A stretch of 64,000 nt of DNA from Phycisphaerales bacterium (GCA_020639075.1 JACKHI010000001.1:434001-498000), one strand, 5' to 3'. Numbered from the stretch's first letter, positions 41,892 through 51,872 are shown. Numbers and translations are program-made. The notes: generated by a model from the letters alone, not told the origin.

Positions 41892-43714
41892 CGGTGACGT
41901 CAACACTAGAAGAGCCCGCGGCGGCGCGCCCTCTGATCCGAGTCGACGGACTCGTCAAGGATTTCACCGAGAAAAATCGACGATCGACTCGCGCCCTGCG
42001 GAATATCAGTATCAGCGTCGCCCCCGGAGAAATCCTCGGTCTCGTCGGCCCCGACGGCGCCGGCAAGACCACACTCATCCGCTGTATTGCGGGCCTGCTC
42101 GAACCCACGACCGGCACAATCAGCGTTCTCGATCTCGACACCCTGCGCGATACGATCGCCATCCGTGGACGAATCGGATACATGCCACAGAAGTTCGGTC
42201 TCTACCAGGATCTGACGGTTCAGGAGAACCTCGATCTGTATGCCGACCTGCAATCCGTCCCGATTTCCGAACGCCGCGACCGATACGCACGCCTGATGAA
42301 GATGACCAATCTGGAGCGTTTCACGCGCCGGCTCGCCGGCAGGCTCTCCGGCGGTATGAAGCAGAAGCTCGGTCTCGCCTGCGCCCTCATCAAATCTCCC
42401 GAATTGCTGCTGCTTGACGAACCCACCGTCGGCGTCGACCCCGTCTCGCGCCGCGAACTGTGGCAGATCATCGACGAACTTGTCGAAGACGATCGGATCG
42501 GCGTCCTTGTTTCAACGGCCTATCTCGACGAGGCGGAACGTTGCGATCGCGTCGCCGTCATGTTTGACGGTGAGATTGTAGACACCGACTCGCCCGGTCT
42601 GTTTCGAAGTCGACTCAATGGCAGCGTCTTCCAAGTCGCGTGTGAAAGCCAGCGTTCCGCAAGGCGCATCCACGGCCGTGCCGTCGAGTCGGACCAGGTT
42701 GCCGACGCAACCGTCCGTTCCGGACGCATAAGAATCGTCAGAACGCAGGAGAGCGACGCGATGTCCATCGAACAGCTCGGTGCGTCACTCGGCGTCGAAC
42801 TCGCGCCCAGTGAGCCGTTGTTCGAAGACGCGTTCATGCAGATGGCCCACAGCCGTCGCTCGCGCGACGAAGAACATCATGCAATTCCGGCCCCCAAGGA
42901 CGCTGCCAAGCTCGCGACATTTGATCATAATGAAGTCGTCGTCCGTGTTCGAAACCTCGTCAAGCGCTTCGGGGACTTCGAGGCTGTCAAACACGTGTCG
43001 TTCGACGTACACGCCGGCGAAGTCTTCGGATTGCTGGGCCCCAACGGCGCCGGCAAGAGCACCACGTTCCGAATGCTATGCGGCCTCCTCAAGGCCACCG
43101 AAGGCGAAGTCCGCGTCGCCGGACACGACCTGCGACACGCCGCCGGCCGCGCCCGCTCGAGGCTCGGCTACATGGCGCAGCAGTTCTCGCTCTACAGCCA
43201 GTTGAGCGTTCACGAAAACCTCCGGTTCTTCGGCCGCGCATATGGACTCGATCGCCGCCGGCTTCGGGATCGGATCGATTGGGCCTACGAGCAATACGGT
43301 CTGGCGCCTCGTCGTGACGCGGCAGCCGGTGCGCTTCCGGGCGGTTACAAACAGCGCCTCGCGATGGCCGTCGCCACACTCCACGAACCTGAAATCCTCT
43401 TCCTCGACGAACCGACATCGGGTGTCGATCCGCTGGCACGCCGCGAGTTCTGGCGCCGCATTAACGCATTCGCTGAGACCGGCGTGACTGTCATCGTGAC
43501 GACACATTTCATGGAAGAGGCCGAATACTGCGATCGGATGATGATCATGACGCAAGGTGCACCGCTCGCGATGGGTTCGCCGGGCGAGATCCGTGAGTTG
43601 GCGCGTGACGACGAGCATGTCGACCCGTCGATCGAGGATGCGTTCATCGCACTGGCCGAAAATCGAGTTCGGCCGGGCCGTTTGTCCAGCTCCGCCCCGG
43701 AAGGTGTCGAGTGA
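41888..43714 (+). CDS. ybhF: Dual-domain ABC exporter ATPase (YbhF-like)
   Basis: A 608-residue fusion of two ABC ATPase domains. The first has Walker A GPDGAGKTT, signature LSGGMKQKLG and Walker B LLLLDEPTVGVD. The second has GPNGAGKST, signature LPGGYKQRLA (Pro and Tyr replace Ser and Gln) and ILFLDEPTSGVD. This matches E. coli YbhF. It overlaps both neighbours by 4 bases. It drives the two ABC2-type permeases that follow; the cargo is probably a drug or toxic small molecule. Confidence 0.95.
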   Translation: MTVTSTLEEPAAARPLIRVDGLVKDFTEKNRRSTRALRNISISVAPGEILGLVGPDGAGKTTLIRCIAGLLEPTTGTISVLDLDTLRDTIAIRGRIGYMPQKFGLYQDLTVQENLDLYADLQSVPISERRDRYARLMKMTNLERFTRRLAGRLSGGMKQKLGLACALIKSPELLLLDEPTVGVDPVSRRELWQIIDELVEDDRIGVLVSTAYLDEAERCDRVAVMFDGEIVDTDSPGLFRSRLNGSVFQVACESQRSARRIHGRAVESDQVADATVRSGRIRIVRTQESDAMSIEQLGASLGVELAPSEPLFEDAFMQMAHSRRSRDEEHHAIPAPKDAAKLATFDHNEVVVRVRNLVKRFGDFEAVKHVSFDVHAGEVFGLLGPNGAGKSTTFRMLCGLLKATEGEVRVAGHDLRHAAGRARSRLGYMAQQFSLYSQLSVHENLRFFGRAYGLDRRRLRDRIDWAYEQYGLAPRRDAAAGALPGGYKQRLAMAVATLHEPEILFLDEPTSGVDPLARREFWRRINAFAETGVTVIVTTHFMEEAEYCDRMMIMTQGAPLAMGSPGEIRELARDDEHVDPSIEDAFIALAENRVRPGRLSSSAPEGVE

Positions 43715-44835
43715 TGTCGCGTCGATTCATGAGACTTCGGGGTTTTCTGCGGAAGGAACTCCTGCAAATCCGCCGCGATCCATCGAGCATCCTTCTCGCA
43801 CTCGTCATGCCCGTCGTGTTGTTGATCCTCTTCGGCTACGGCGTTTCGCTTGACGCGGAGAATGTACCGATCGCCATCGTCCTCGACGACAACAGCTCCG
43901 CCGCTCGCGACCTTGCCGCGAGATTCGACATGTCGCGGTATTTTCAAGTCACTCGGGCGCGCTCCATTCAGGAGGCGACGAGGCTCGTAAAGGACCATCT
44001 TGTCGATGGAATCGTTCGAATAGACAGCAGCTTCTCCGCCGAACTCGCGCGCGGACGCGTCCCGATTCAGATTCTCCTCAACGGCGTCGACTCCAACAAG
44101 GCTCGACTCGTTCAGGGATACGCCCAGGGCGTATTGGCGTCGTGGTCCGCGCTGCGCGCCGCACGCGGCGAATCCGCGATGCAACCCGGGGTCAGCGTAC
44201 GACAACGCGTCTGGTTCAACGAAGCCGTGCGCAGTACGGATTTTCTCATCCCTGGATTGCTCACGCTGATCATGACGCTGATCGGCGTCCTGCTGACAGC
44301 CCTTGTCATCGCCCGCGAATGGGAGCGAGGAACCATGGAAGCCGTGCTCGCAACACCGCTTCGCACGGGCGAGTTCCTGCTCGGAAAAATCGTCCCTTAC
44401 TACCTGCTCGGCATGGCGGGACTCGCGCTGACAGTCATCCTCGGTGTTTACTTGTTTGATGTGCCGTTTCGCGGATCATTCGCGGCGTTGATTACGCTGA
44501 GTTCCTGCTTCCTTCTCGCCTCTCTCGGGCTCGGTCTGTTCATCTCCTCGGCAACGCGGGTCCAGTTCATTGCGGCGCAGATCTCGCTCATTGTCGGATT
44601 CCTGCCGGCATTCTTCTTGTCCGGCCTGCTCTTTGATCTCGAAAGTACGCCGCCGTTCGTGCAATTCATCAGCCACGCCGTCCCCGCCCGGCACTTTGTT
44701 GCGATCAGTCATACCCTGTTCCTGGCCGGAGACGTCATGAGCATCCTCGTGCCGAGCGGCCTGATTCTCGCGGGAATGGCGACGATTTTCTTCATCCTCG
44801 CCCGAAGTCGGCTTAGTCTTCGATTGGAACGATAG
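43711..44835 (+). CDS. ybhS: ABC-2 type permease (YbhS-like)
   Basis: A 374-residue permease: one N-terminal membrane helix (PSSILLALVMPVVLLILFGYGVSLD), a periplasmic domain of about 150 residues, and five C-terminal helices with the ABC-2 signature region EWERGTMEAVLATPLRTGEFLLGKI. GTG 43711 overlaps the ATPase stop; ATG 43714 is the alternative start. Forms a heterodimer with the next product. Confidence 0.93.
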   Translation: MMSRRFMRLRGFLRKELLQIRRDPSSILLALVMPVVLLILFGYGVSLDAENVPIAIVLDDNSSAARDLAARFDMSRYFQVTRARSIQEATRLVKDHLVDGIVRIDSSFSAELARGRVPIQILLNGVDSNKARLVQGYAQGVLASWSALRAARGESAMQPGVSVRQRVWFNEAVRSTDFLIPGLLTLIMTLIGVLLTALVIAREWERGTMEAVLATPLRTGEFLLGKIVPYYLLGMAGLALTVILGVYLFDVPFRGSFAALITLSSCFLLASLGLGLFISSATRVQFIAAQISLIVGFLPAFFLSGLLFDLESTPPFVQFISHAVPARHFVAISHTLFLAGDVMSILVPSGLILAGMATIFFILARSRLSLRLER

Positions 44836-44847
44836 GAGTGCCGTACC

Positions 44848-45972
44848 GTGCAAGCCCTGCGACGCATTCTTGCTCTTGTGCAAAAGGAGTTCATCGCAAT
44901 CGCGAAGGACCCGAAGAGCCGATTCGTCGTCATCGGGCCGCCCATCATCCAATTCTTCGTTTTCGGCTATGCGGCGACATTCGATGTGACTGCCGTGCGC
45001 TACGCCGTGCTGGATGAAGACCGTACGACAATATCCCGCGAGTTGCTCGCCGAATTCGACGGCTCCGACAATTTCCGACTCGTCGCAACACTGAACCACG
45101 ACAACGAGATTGCACCAATCATCAATGACCAGGCGGCTCGCATGGTGCTCCATATTCCGCGCCACTTCGGCGGCGATATCGCGGCTGGGCGACCGACCAA
45201 CGTGCAGATCATCGTCGACGGACGCAACTCGAATGTCGCGAGCATCGCTCTTGGCTATGCAAACCTGATCGTCGCAGATTTCAACAACAGGAAGACGGGG
45301 CGCGGGCCGAGTAGCACCCCAACCCGACCCGCCGTGCAGATGATCGATCGCGCGTGGTACAACCCGAATCTGGTCAGTCGCTGGTTCATCACGTCGGCGT
45401 TGGGCGGCGTCATATGCACCGTCGTCGTCACGATTCTCTCCAGCCTGTCCGTCGCGCGGGAACGAGAGTTCGGAACTTTCGATCAGTTGCTTGTCGCCCC
45501 GTTTTCGCCGACGGAGATCCTCATCGGCAAGTCGATTCCGCCTTTCGTCTTCGGTCTGACCAACGCCCTGCTGCTTTCCGCCGCGGCCGTCTTGTGGTTC
45601 GGCGTTCCATTTGAGGGCAGCCTGCCCGCACTTCTGGTCATTCTGTCTGTGTACATTCTCGCCGTGGTCGGCGTCGGGCTCTTCGTGTCATCCCTCTCGA
45701 TGACGATGCAACAAGGATTGCTCGGCTCGTTCATCGCGATCATGCCGATCATCATCCTCTCAGGATTCACGACGCCGATTGAGAACATGCCGCATTGGCT
45801 GCAACGTCTCACTCTCGCGAACCCCCTTCGCTATGTCGTCGTCGCCATGAGGGGCATCTTTCTGGAAGGTGCGACTTTGGCGGACATCCACAGGCATGTG
45901 TGGCCGCTGTCCGTCATTGCCCTGTCAACGCTTGCTGCCGCCGGATGGCTATTCCGGCATCGCACGGCCTGA
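44848..45972 (+). CDS. ybhR: ABC-2 type permease (YbhR-like)
   Basis: A 374-residue paralogue of the preceding permease, with the same topology: DPKSRFVVIGPPIIQFFVFGYAATFD, a periplasmic domain, then EREFGTFDQLLVAPFSPTEILIGK and four more helices. GTG start with TAGGAG 9 bases upstream. Last gene of the exporter operon. Confidence 0.93.
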   Translation: MQALRRILALVQKEFIAIAKDPKSRFVVIGPPIIQFFVFGYAATFDVTAVRYAVLDEDRTTISRELLAEFDGSDNFRLVATLNHDNEIAPIINDQAARMVLHIPRHFGGDIAAGRPTNVQIIVDGRNSNVASIALGYANLIVADFNNRKTGRGPSSTPTRPAVQMIDRAWYNPNLVSRWFITSALGGVICTVVVTILSSLSVAREREFGTFDQLLVAPFSPTEILIGKSIPPFVFGLTNALLLSAAAVLWFGVPFEGSLPALLVILSVYILAVVGVGLFVSSLSMTMQQGLLGSFIAIMPIIILSGFTTPIENMPHWLQRLTLANPLRYVVVAMRGIFLEGATLADIHRHVWPLSVIALSTLAAAGWLFRHRTA

Positions 45973-46699
45973 CGTGAGGAGCGGACCAGGTAGCGTCGCT
46001 CGTGCCCATTCTGAATCCTCCGCTGTCCCATATTTCGGGCGTCCGCAACGAATGTCCGGGCCATCGTACCCTGTTGCGCAATCGGCATCACACCGATCAA
46101 CCAACGTGCAATATGGACCTGTCGCCGCCCCGAGGCGAACTCCCGCCGTTAATACTAGCTTGCCCAATACGACATACCGAGGAAAGAGTGAGTGCGATCG
46201 CACAGACTCGCGCGAATCTCCAGCACCACGTCGGCGGGTGCGTATCGCAATATCACCGCACACATTCCGTGGCAGTACCTAGACCAGGACGTGATTTGAT
46301 GCGTCAATTGCTACACGGAATGTTCCGGCCGCCAATATTGGACATTCATGCGAAGCTCCTTACGGCTTACGAGACTGTCGGGCACCTAAACTGAAACTTC
46401 AGCACGACCGATTTCATAACGTTGCGGATCACAAGAAATTGGCAGGTTATCTGTGCTACCGCTCGAAACTTCGGAGAGGTCGTTGTCGACATGTCTGTAG
46501 CGAATCCAAGTATTGCAAAGCGACAGACACGCAGCGCGGCGCTCGTGCCTTCGCGCAATGCCGCCGTCGTCAGCGCTCGCACGCAATACAATCAGGCGAT
46601 GATGCCGCACGACGGTTCCGACCGACCGTCGGCTGAATCCGAGACAACGACATCTGGAACCGACGCGTCGGACGCGGAAGCAACGAGCAGGGGCAACGC
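45973..46699. other. Long intergenic region, no gene supported
   Basis: About 730 bases between the exporter operon and the binding-protein gene. Overlapping short frames occur in all phases. The one at 46491-46703 (about 70 residues, Ser/Thr/Ala-rich, ending in an ATGA overlap with the next start) is the best candidate for a small gene but has no recognisable features. No known RNA structure recognised. Confidence 0.4.
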
Positions 46700-47929
46700 A
46701 TGACGATTCTCGTCTCGCTGATACTGGCCGCCGCCGTCGGATCGTCGCCGCCGGCGTCTGATGCCGCCACATCGGTCGTGCGTCCGATGAATGATGCGAG
46801 AATCGCACTGGGCATGTCCACGGCCTTGTCAGGTCCTGCTTCCAAGCTCGGTCAGTCCATGCGTGACGGCGTAAGCGCCGCGATCAATGAAGTGAATCGA
46901 GCCGGCGGAGTGCATGACCGTCTGTTGACGCTCATTGCGTTGGACGATGGATATGAGCCGGCTCGTACGGCGCCGAACATGCGATCGTTGATCGAACGGC
47001 AGGACGTCATTGCTGTCGTCGGCAATGTCGGAACGCCGACGGCCGTCGCCGCCGTTCCAATCGCCAATGCCGGAAAAACGCTCCTGTTCGGGGCGTTCAC
47101 GGGCGCCGGCGTGCTTCGAAAGACGCCGCCCGATCGATACGTCATCAACTACCGCGCAAGCTATGCCGAAGAGACGGCCGCCATGGTCGAAGCCCTGGTC
47201 GACATCGCCGGAATCGGCGTCGAGCAGATCGCGTTCTTCACACAGCGAGACGCCTACGGAGACGCGGGCTTTGTCGGCGGCATCACGGCGTTGAAGCGGT
47301 ACGGCTTGCCGAATGACATCTGGGTCGCCCACGGTCGCTACGAACGAAACACGGATGCCGTGGAGAATGGACTTGCCGACATCATCGGCGCAAGGACGCC
47401 GGTCGAGGCGGTCATCATGGTCGGCGCCTACGAACCTTGCGCTCAGTTCATCAAGCTGGCCGACGAATTCGACTTCCATCCGATTTTCCTCAATGTCTCC
47501 TTTGTGGGGGCCGAACCGCTGGCCAAAGCGCTCGGTGACCAAGGTGACGGCGTGATCGTGACGCAGGTCGTTCCGCATTTTGACTCTGATATTCCGATCG
47601 CGCGGGAGTATCGCCGGGCGCTTGAGCGACTCGACGATCGGCCGGAGCCAAACTTCGGTTCATTTGAAGGATACGTTGCCGGCAGGATTCTCATTCGCGC
47701 TCTTTCAATAGAGACGAGCGCGCCGACGCGCGAGTCCGTCGTCGGAGCCCTCGAGCATCTGGGCAGGTTCGACATCGGCCTTGGGCAGGAACTCGAACTC
47801 GGTCCATCTTGTCACCAAGCCTGCCATCGCGTATGGCCGACTGTGATACGAAAAGGAAAAATCGCCCCTTTCGAATGGGAACAACTGAAGTCGCGGACGG
47901 ACACGCAGCGGGAGCCGGATGCCAGGTAA
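46700..47929 (+). CDS. Periplasmic ligand-binding protein (branched-chain amino acid/TorT type)
   Basis: A 409-residue type I periplasmic-binding-fold protein: signal peptide MTILVSLILAAAVGSS, then IALGMSTALSGPASKLGQSMRDGVSAAINEVNRAGGVHDR, typical of the Peripla_BP_6 group. No ABC permease or ATPase gene is near. Its 3' end overlaps the following hybrid kinase gene by 11 bases, so it is more likely the ligand sensor for that kinase than an importer component. Ligand unknown. Confidence 0.85.
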   Translation: MTILVSLILAAAVGSSPPASDAATSVVRPMNDARIALGMSTALSGPASKLGQSMRDGVSAAINEVNRAGGVHDRLLTLIALDDGYEPARTAPNMRSLIERQDVIAVVGNVGTPTAVAAVPIANAGKTLLFGAFTGAGVLRKTPPDRYVINYRASYAEETAAMVEALVDIAGIGVEQIAFFTQRDAYGDAGFVGGITALKRYGLPNDIWVAHGRYERNTDAVENGLADIIGARTPVEAVIMVGAYEPCAQFIKLADEFDFHPIFLNVSFVGAEPLAKALGDQGDGVIVTQVVPHFDSDIPIAREYRRALERLDDRPEPNFGSFEGYVAGRILIRALSIETSAPTRESVVGALEHLGRFDIGLGQELELGPSCHQACHRVWPTVIRKGKIAPFEWEQLKSRTDTQREPDAR

Positions 47930-50354
47930 TGCGCTTAACAACAGAAGCAGCATTTCGCGTCTCGTGTGGACGCTGGCCGGCGTCGGCCTCTGTGCCGGCG
48001 CGCTGACACACGGACTCGAATACCGCGCGCTGACGCATATCCGGGATCAACGCAACCGGACGAAGGAAGCCGAGACCAAAGCTCGCGCCGCGCTCCGAAA
48101 TCTGCAGATGATTCGCGAAGTCGTATTCAGGGAAATCGAAGTTTATTTCCAGCCCGATCGAGAATCTGTGCACTCGCCGACAACGTTGCCCGAGCAGATC
48201 CTCCCAATCCTCGAAAGCTGCAAGTCCAACCTGGACATGCTCGCATTCGATGCGAGCGCGAAATCCCCGCCGATCTCCGAGATGAAGGCTGTCATTCTCT
48301 CGCTCATGTCGATCCAGAAGGAGCTTCGAGTCTTCGAAGTCGACACAGATCGCAACCGACAACTCCTGCGAACGGCGTGGCGACACGTGCAGGCCGAACT
48401 CACTTCTTTTCGGGAGGCGACTAACAAACTCGACGGCCGTCGCCGACTTGTTCAGGAGTCCCTCCTGCGACGCTACCGAAATGCCGGCGACGCGGACGCC
48501 GCGGCGCTCGCGATCAACTATATCGACGGGCTGGGGACCATCGGCGGGTTTCGGACGCTCCTGGCGGAGCTGAGCGATATCGAAATCCTCGCCCAGCGGC
48601 TTCACTCCGAAACGGACATTGATCAGCTCGTCAGCCTCAAGGACAACGAGATGCGGCAGACGCTGAGTCGACTGCATCACGCTGCGGCCCGAATAGACGA
48701 TGAACACGGGGCTCGGTTGTCGTCGCACGTTGCCTCGCTCCAGGATGCCATCTTCGGCAAGGGAACCCACGACGATCCGCTCCATCAGACGCTCAATATC
48801 GGCGAACAAGGACTCTTCTCCCTCCAACGCCACAAACTCGAGCTTGTGGCAATCGGCCGGCGCCTGCACAGGGCGACGGAAAACAACCTCAGCCAATGCC
48901 TCAGCGCGGAACAGCACCTTGAGAGCGCGATGGCGGCGACTGCAGCAGTCGCCGCCCTCAGCGCCGAAACGACGTTGCACAAGACGTGGCAAGACTCGTT
49001 CCTGGCCGGTCTTATCATCTGCGCCACGTTCATCATCCTCGCATCGAAGATCGCACGTCTCGGCAGAGCCGCCGAATTGCAACTTCGAGCCCAGAACGCC
49101 GAGTTGGAAGGCACGCTCGATCAGCTCCGGATCGCGACGATCGACGCCCAGGCCGCCAGCCGCTCCAAGAGCGAGTTTCTTGCGAACATGAGTCATGAAA
49201 TTCGCACACCGATGACGGCGATCCTCGGATTCACTGATTCCCTTCTTGAGAAGGACCTGCCCGAGCCCAAGCGACTCGACGCCATCCATACCATTCGGAG
49301 GAACGGTTTCCATCTTCTCGAAATCATCAATGACATCCTCGACATGTCGAAGATCGAAGCGGGCAAGATGGAAGTCGAGTGCATTGACACGAACCCGGCC
49401 CAGATCGTCGAAGAAGTCGCCTCTCTCATGCGACCGAGGGCCATCGACAAGGGGCTCGCGATGGTCGTGAAGTACGACAGCCCGATCCCTGAGCGGATCA
49501 AATCGGACCCCACGCGACTGCGACAGATTCTGCTCAACCTCGTCGGCAACGCCGTCAAGTTCACGGAAGCGGGCGAAATCACGCTCAGCGCCCGTTGCCT
49601 GCCGCACGAACAGCTCATGCGATTCGAAGTCGTCGATTCCGGTATGGGAATGACTCCCGAGCAAACGGCGAACATCGGCCGGTTCGGAGCGTTTACACAA
49701 GCCGACGGATCCGTCTCGCGAAAATTCGGCGGAACCGGACTCGGTCTCCGAATCTCCAATGCGCTGGCCCACATCCTCGGAGGCGGGATTGAAATCGGCT
49801 CCTGTCTCGGTCGCGGCAGCACGTTCACCGTTACCGTCGCCACGGGCGATCTGACCGGCGTTAAGATGATGTCGCCCGAGGGCATTCGCGATCAGGATTT
49901 GTCGAATTACCACGCGAACGACGAGGACGCGACTGCTTCGACGGCGATTCGCCTGGACGATCTGCGCATCCTCCTCGCCGAAGACGGCCCCGACAATCAA
50001 CGGCTTATCTGTCATCATCTCAAGAAGGTCGGAGCGGATATCACGATTGCGAACAATGGCCGAGTTGCCGTGGACCTGATCCGCAACGCCCAAATCGTCG
50101 GCGGCAAGTTCGACATCGTCCTCATGGATATGCAGATGCCTGAGCTTGACGGGTATTCTGCAACGAGGATTCTCCGTACCGAAGGAATCGAAACGCCCGT
50201 CATCGCGTTGACGGCCCATGCGATGAGCGGCGACCGGGCGAAGTGCATCGCGGCCGGCTGCAACGACTATCTGACCAAGCCGATCAACAGACACGATCTG
50301 ATTCGGAAGTGTCATGAGTGGTCGCAGATTTCGTCTGACGCCGCGACGACCTGA
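47919..50354 (+). CDS. Hybrid sensor histidine kinase with periplasmic helical domain (TorS-like)
   Basis: 811 residues. TM1 is at about residues 15-30 and a largely helical periplasmic domain extends to about residue 360. TM2 is at about 363-380 (FLAGLIICATFIILA), followed by a coiled coil. The kinase core has FLANMSHEIRTPMTAILG (His), NLVGNAVKFTEAG, GMGMTPEQ and FGGTGLGLRI. A C-terminal receiver has Asp in VLMDMQMPELDG. No Hpt domain and no separate response regulator follow, so the output is unknown. The gene arrangement with an overlapping binding-protein gene resembles TorT-TorS. Confidence 0.93.
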   Translation: MPGNALNNRSSISRLVWTLAGVGLCAGALTHGLEYRALTHIRDQRNRTKEAETKARAALRNLQMIREVVFREIEVYFQPDRESVHSPTTLPEQILPILESCKSNLDMLAFDASAKSPPISEMKAVILSLMSIQKELRVFEVDTDRNRQLLRTAWRHVQAELTSFREATNKLDGRRRLVQESLLRRYRNAGDADAAALAINYIDGLGTIGGFRTLLAELSDIEILAQRLHSETDIDQLVSLKDNEMRQTLSRLHHAAARIDDEHGARLSSHVASLQDAIFGKGTHDDPLHQTLNIGEQGLFSLQRHKLELVAIGRRLHRATENNLSQCLSAEQHLESAMAATAAVAALSAETTLHKTWQDSFLAGLIICATFIILASKIARLGRAAELQLRAQNAELEGTLDQLRIATIDAQAASRSKSEFLANMSHEIRTPMTAILGFTDSLLEKDLPEPKRLDAIHTIRRNGFHLLEIINDILDMSKIEAGKMEVECIDTNPAQIVEEVASLMRPRAIDKGLAMVVKYDSPIPERIKSDPTRLRQILLNLVGNAVKFTEAGEITLSARCLPHEQLMRFEVVDSGMGMTPEQTANIGRFGAFTQADGSVSRKFGGTGLGLRISNALAHILGGGIEIGSCLGRGSTFTVTVATGDLTGVKMMSPEGIRDQDLSNYHANDEDATASTAIRLDDLRILLAEDGPDNQRLICHHLKKVGADITIANNGRVAVDLIRNAQIVGGKFDIVLMDMQMPELDGYSATRILRTEGIETPVIALTAHAMSGDRAKCIAAGCNDYLTKPINRHDLIRKCHEWSQISSDAATT

Positions 50355-50568
50355 ACCGCGGCCCAGTTCGAATACGGGCCGGCTCTCGCACGGAAACGTC
50401 ACGGTTTTCCGGACCTGATTACACTTCGATCGCCTTCCGCGCCGGTCCTCTGTCGTCATCTCCGCTGATCGTCCTGATATCCGCGCAGATTCTCGATATA
50501 CGACCTTGTCCCGTGGGTTTTGCCCGCGTTGAATCTGATGCAAGGTTCTTCGACGGGAGGGACAAATC

Positions 50569-50814
50569 ATGATGCTCAACGATCTTCGAAGCGATTGGAT
50601 GATGCCGGGCGATCTCGTCTGGGTTGCCGACAAGCAGGGCAACTGGCAAAAGGGCGCTATCTCCGGGATGCTGGGGATGGGTTACGCCATTCAGATCGAG
50701 GGCGCCGGCAGAATCAACATACGAGAGCATGAGATGCGACCGCGAGATCTCTATCGCTACAATCGCGACAAACCGGAAACTTGTCCGGGCGGAGCGGTCG
50801 AGCGCCGCCGGTAG
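50569..50814 (+). CDS. Small protein of unknown function
   Basis: An 81-residue soluble protein with a small beta-rich core (GDLVWVADKQGNWQKGAISGMLGMGYAIQIEG) resembling an SH3/Tudor-like barrel, and a charged C-terminus. A strong GGGAGGG ribosome site lies 10-11 bases before the ATG. A good intrinsic terminator follows at 50908, supporting it as a real monocistronic gene. Confidence 0.65.
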   Translation: MMLNDLRSDWMMPGDLVWVADKQGNWQKGAISGMLGMGYAIQIEGAGRINIREHEMRPRDLYRYNRDKPETCPGGAVERRR

Positions 50815-50907
50815 CATCCGGACCTCCCTTCAGGACGACGCTCATCGCGCGTCGCCGATGTCTCGGTCTTCTCGCCGACTCGGCGCGCCGAAATCACTTC
50901 CTTCCGC

Positions 50908-50944
50908 CGCGCCGGCTCGAATCCGGGCCGGCGCGTTTTTTTTT
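50908..50944 (+). terminator. Intrinsic terminator
   Basis: CGCGCCGGC (50908-50916) pairs with GCCGGCGCG (50927-50935) across a 10-base loop, followed by nine Ts (50936-50944). Ends the transcript of the small gene at 50569. Confidence 0.92.
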
Positions 50945-51284
50945 CTTTTGTCGATTTCGTTTCACGCGGAGCACATCCCTTCGCAAGCGCCTTCAGTTTT
51001 TTTTCGTGCAAACTGTCGCAAACGGCCGCAAACTGTCGCAAATTCGTGCAAACCGGATTGTCGGAAACGCCACCGACATCGCTATGCCCTCCATGTGTTG
51101 TGCCTTGTGCGGCGCTCCGCCGGGAGCGGTCATCCAAGATCGAACACCAATCTCCGGATCACGGGCGTTTGATCTGATTGGCGGCGGGAATTCTCAATTG
51201 CATGGAACGAGGCGGGCATCACGCCGAGAAGTCGTCATGCGGGTTGGCCAGAGGCGCCCGCAGTTGCCGGCCAGTGCGCGGCGA
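50945..51284. other. Intergenic region with phased repeats
   Basis: No gene seen. It contains a second T-run (near 50997-51004) followed directly by five GCAAA elements in exact 10-base register (51008-51052). Confidence 0.5.
51008..51057. repeat. Five 10-bp phased GCAAA repeats
   Basis: GCAAA begins at 51008, 51018, 51028, 51038 and 51048. The units are GCAAACTGTC, GCAAACGGCC, GCAAACTGTC, GCAAATTCGT and GCAAACCGGA. The register is exactly one unit per about one helical turn. Confidence 0.7.
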
Positions 51285-51746
51285 TTAGCGCGAAGTGCCA
51301 TCCTCGACGCGGAGCGGTCGATCGCCCGTTGGCGAGCCGTCCGCCGAAACGAGTATGGGATCGTCGGACAGGGCTTCCGCCTGCGGCATGCGGGCGATGA
51401 GGTAGTCATCAACAACGCGCCCTGCGACAAGGTGTTCCTGAATGATCCGTTCGAGCACCTTCGGGGTGCAGCGACCGTACCAGCAACCGTCGGGCATGAC
51501 GACGGCGATCGGACCGGCCTTGCAGACGCCCATACAGGCTGTTCGCGTTCGGAGGATTCCGCAGCCTTCGAGTTTGAGTTGCTTCAGGCGTTCCTTGAGG
51601 TACCGCCAGCTTCGTCGCATTTGTTTTGCGCCGGCACACTTGGCCGTGGCTGTGTCGGCGCAGAGGAGGATGTGCCGATGGGCACGAGTGACGCCGAGCT
51701 TCTCCGCACTTCGCGACGCTTTCAGGAGTTCGTGGCTGATGGACAT
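51285..51746 (-). CDS. Thioredoxin-like [2Fe-2S] ferredoxin
   Basis: A 153-residue ferredoxin of the thioredoxin-fold type. Its cluster cysteines are HILLCADTATAKC near the N-terminus and TACMGVCKAGPIAVVMPDGCWYG in the middle, followed by VLERIIQEHLVAGRVVDDYLI. About 45 C-terminal residues are extra and charged. AGGTGA lies 6 bases before the ATG. It stands alone, so its partner is not indicated by context. Confidence 0.9.
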   Translation of the reverse strand: MSISHELLKASRSAEKLGVTRAHRHILLCADTATAKCAGAKQMRRSWRYLKERLKQLKLEGCGILRTRTACMGVCKAGPIAVVMPDGCWYGRCTPKVLERIIQEHLVAGRVVDDYLIARMPQAEALSDDPILVSADGSPTGDRPLRVEDGTSR

Positions 51747-51872
51747 GAAATGTCACCTGTTCATATCGCAACAATGACGGATCGGAAATAGTCCCCCTAT
51801 GTTAGCGGGATTGCAGCGAAAATGTGCTGCGGCGCGGGGCGGACATGGGGCCTGTTGCGACGCTGGTTTCGG

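Noticed and set aside
46422..46703. 93-codon frame overlapping the binding-protein start
   Set aside because: The ATGA overlap is suggestive, but composition is Ser/Thr/Arg-rich without structure or a good ribosome site. Left as part of the intergenic description.
47691..50642. 983-codon minus-strand open frame
   Set aside because: It is antisense to the binding-protein and hybrid-kinase genes, both with unmistakable domains. High G+C codon use leaves the opposite frame open. The translation is low-complexity Arg/Asp/Val-rich with no family motifs.
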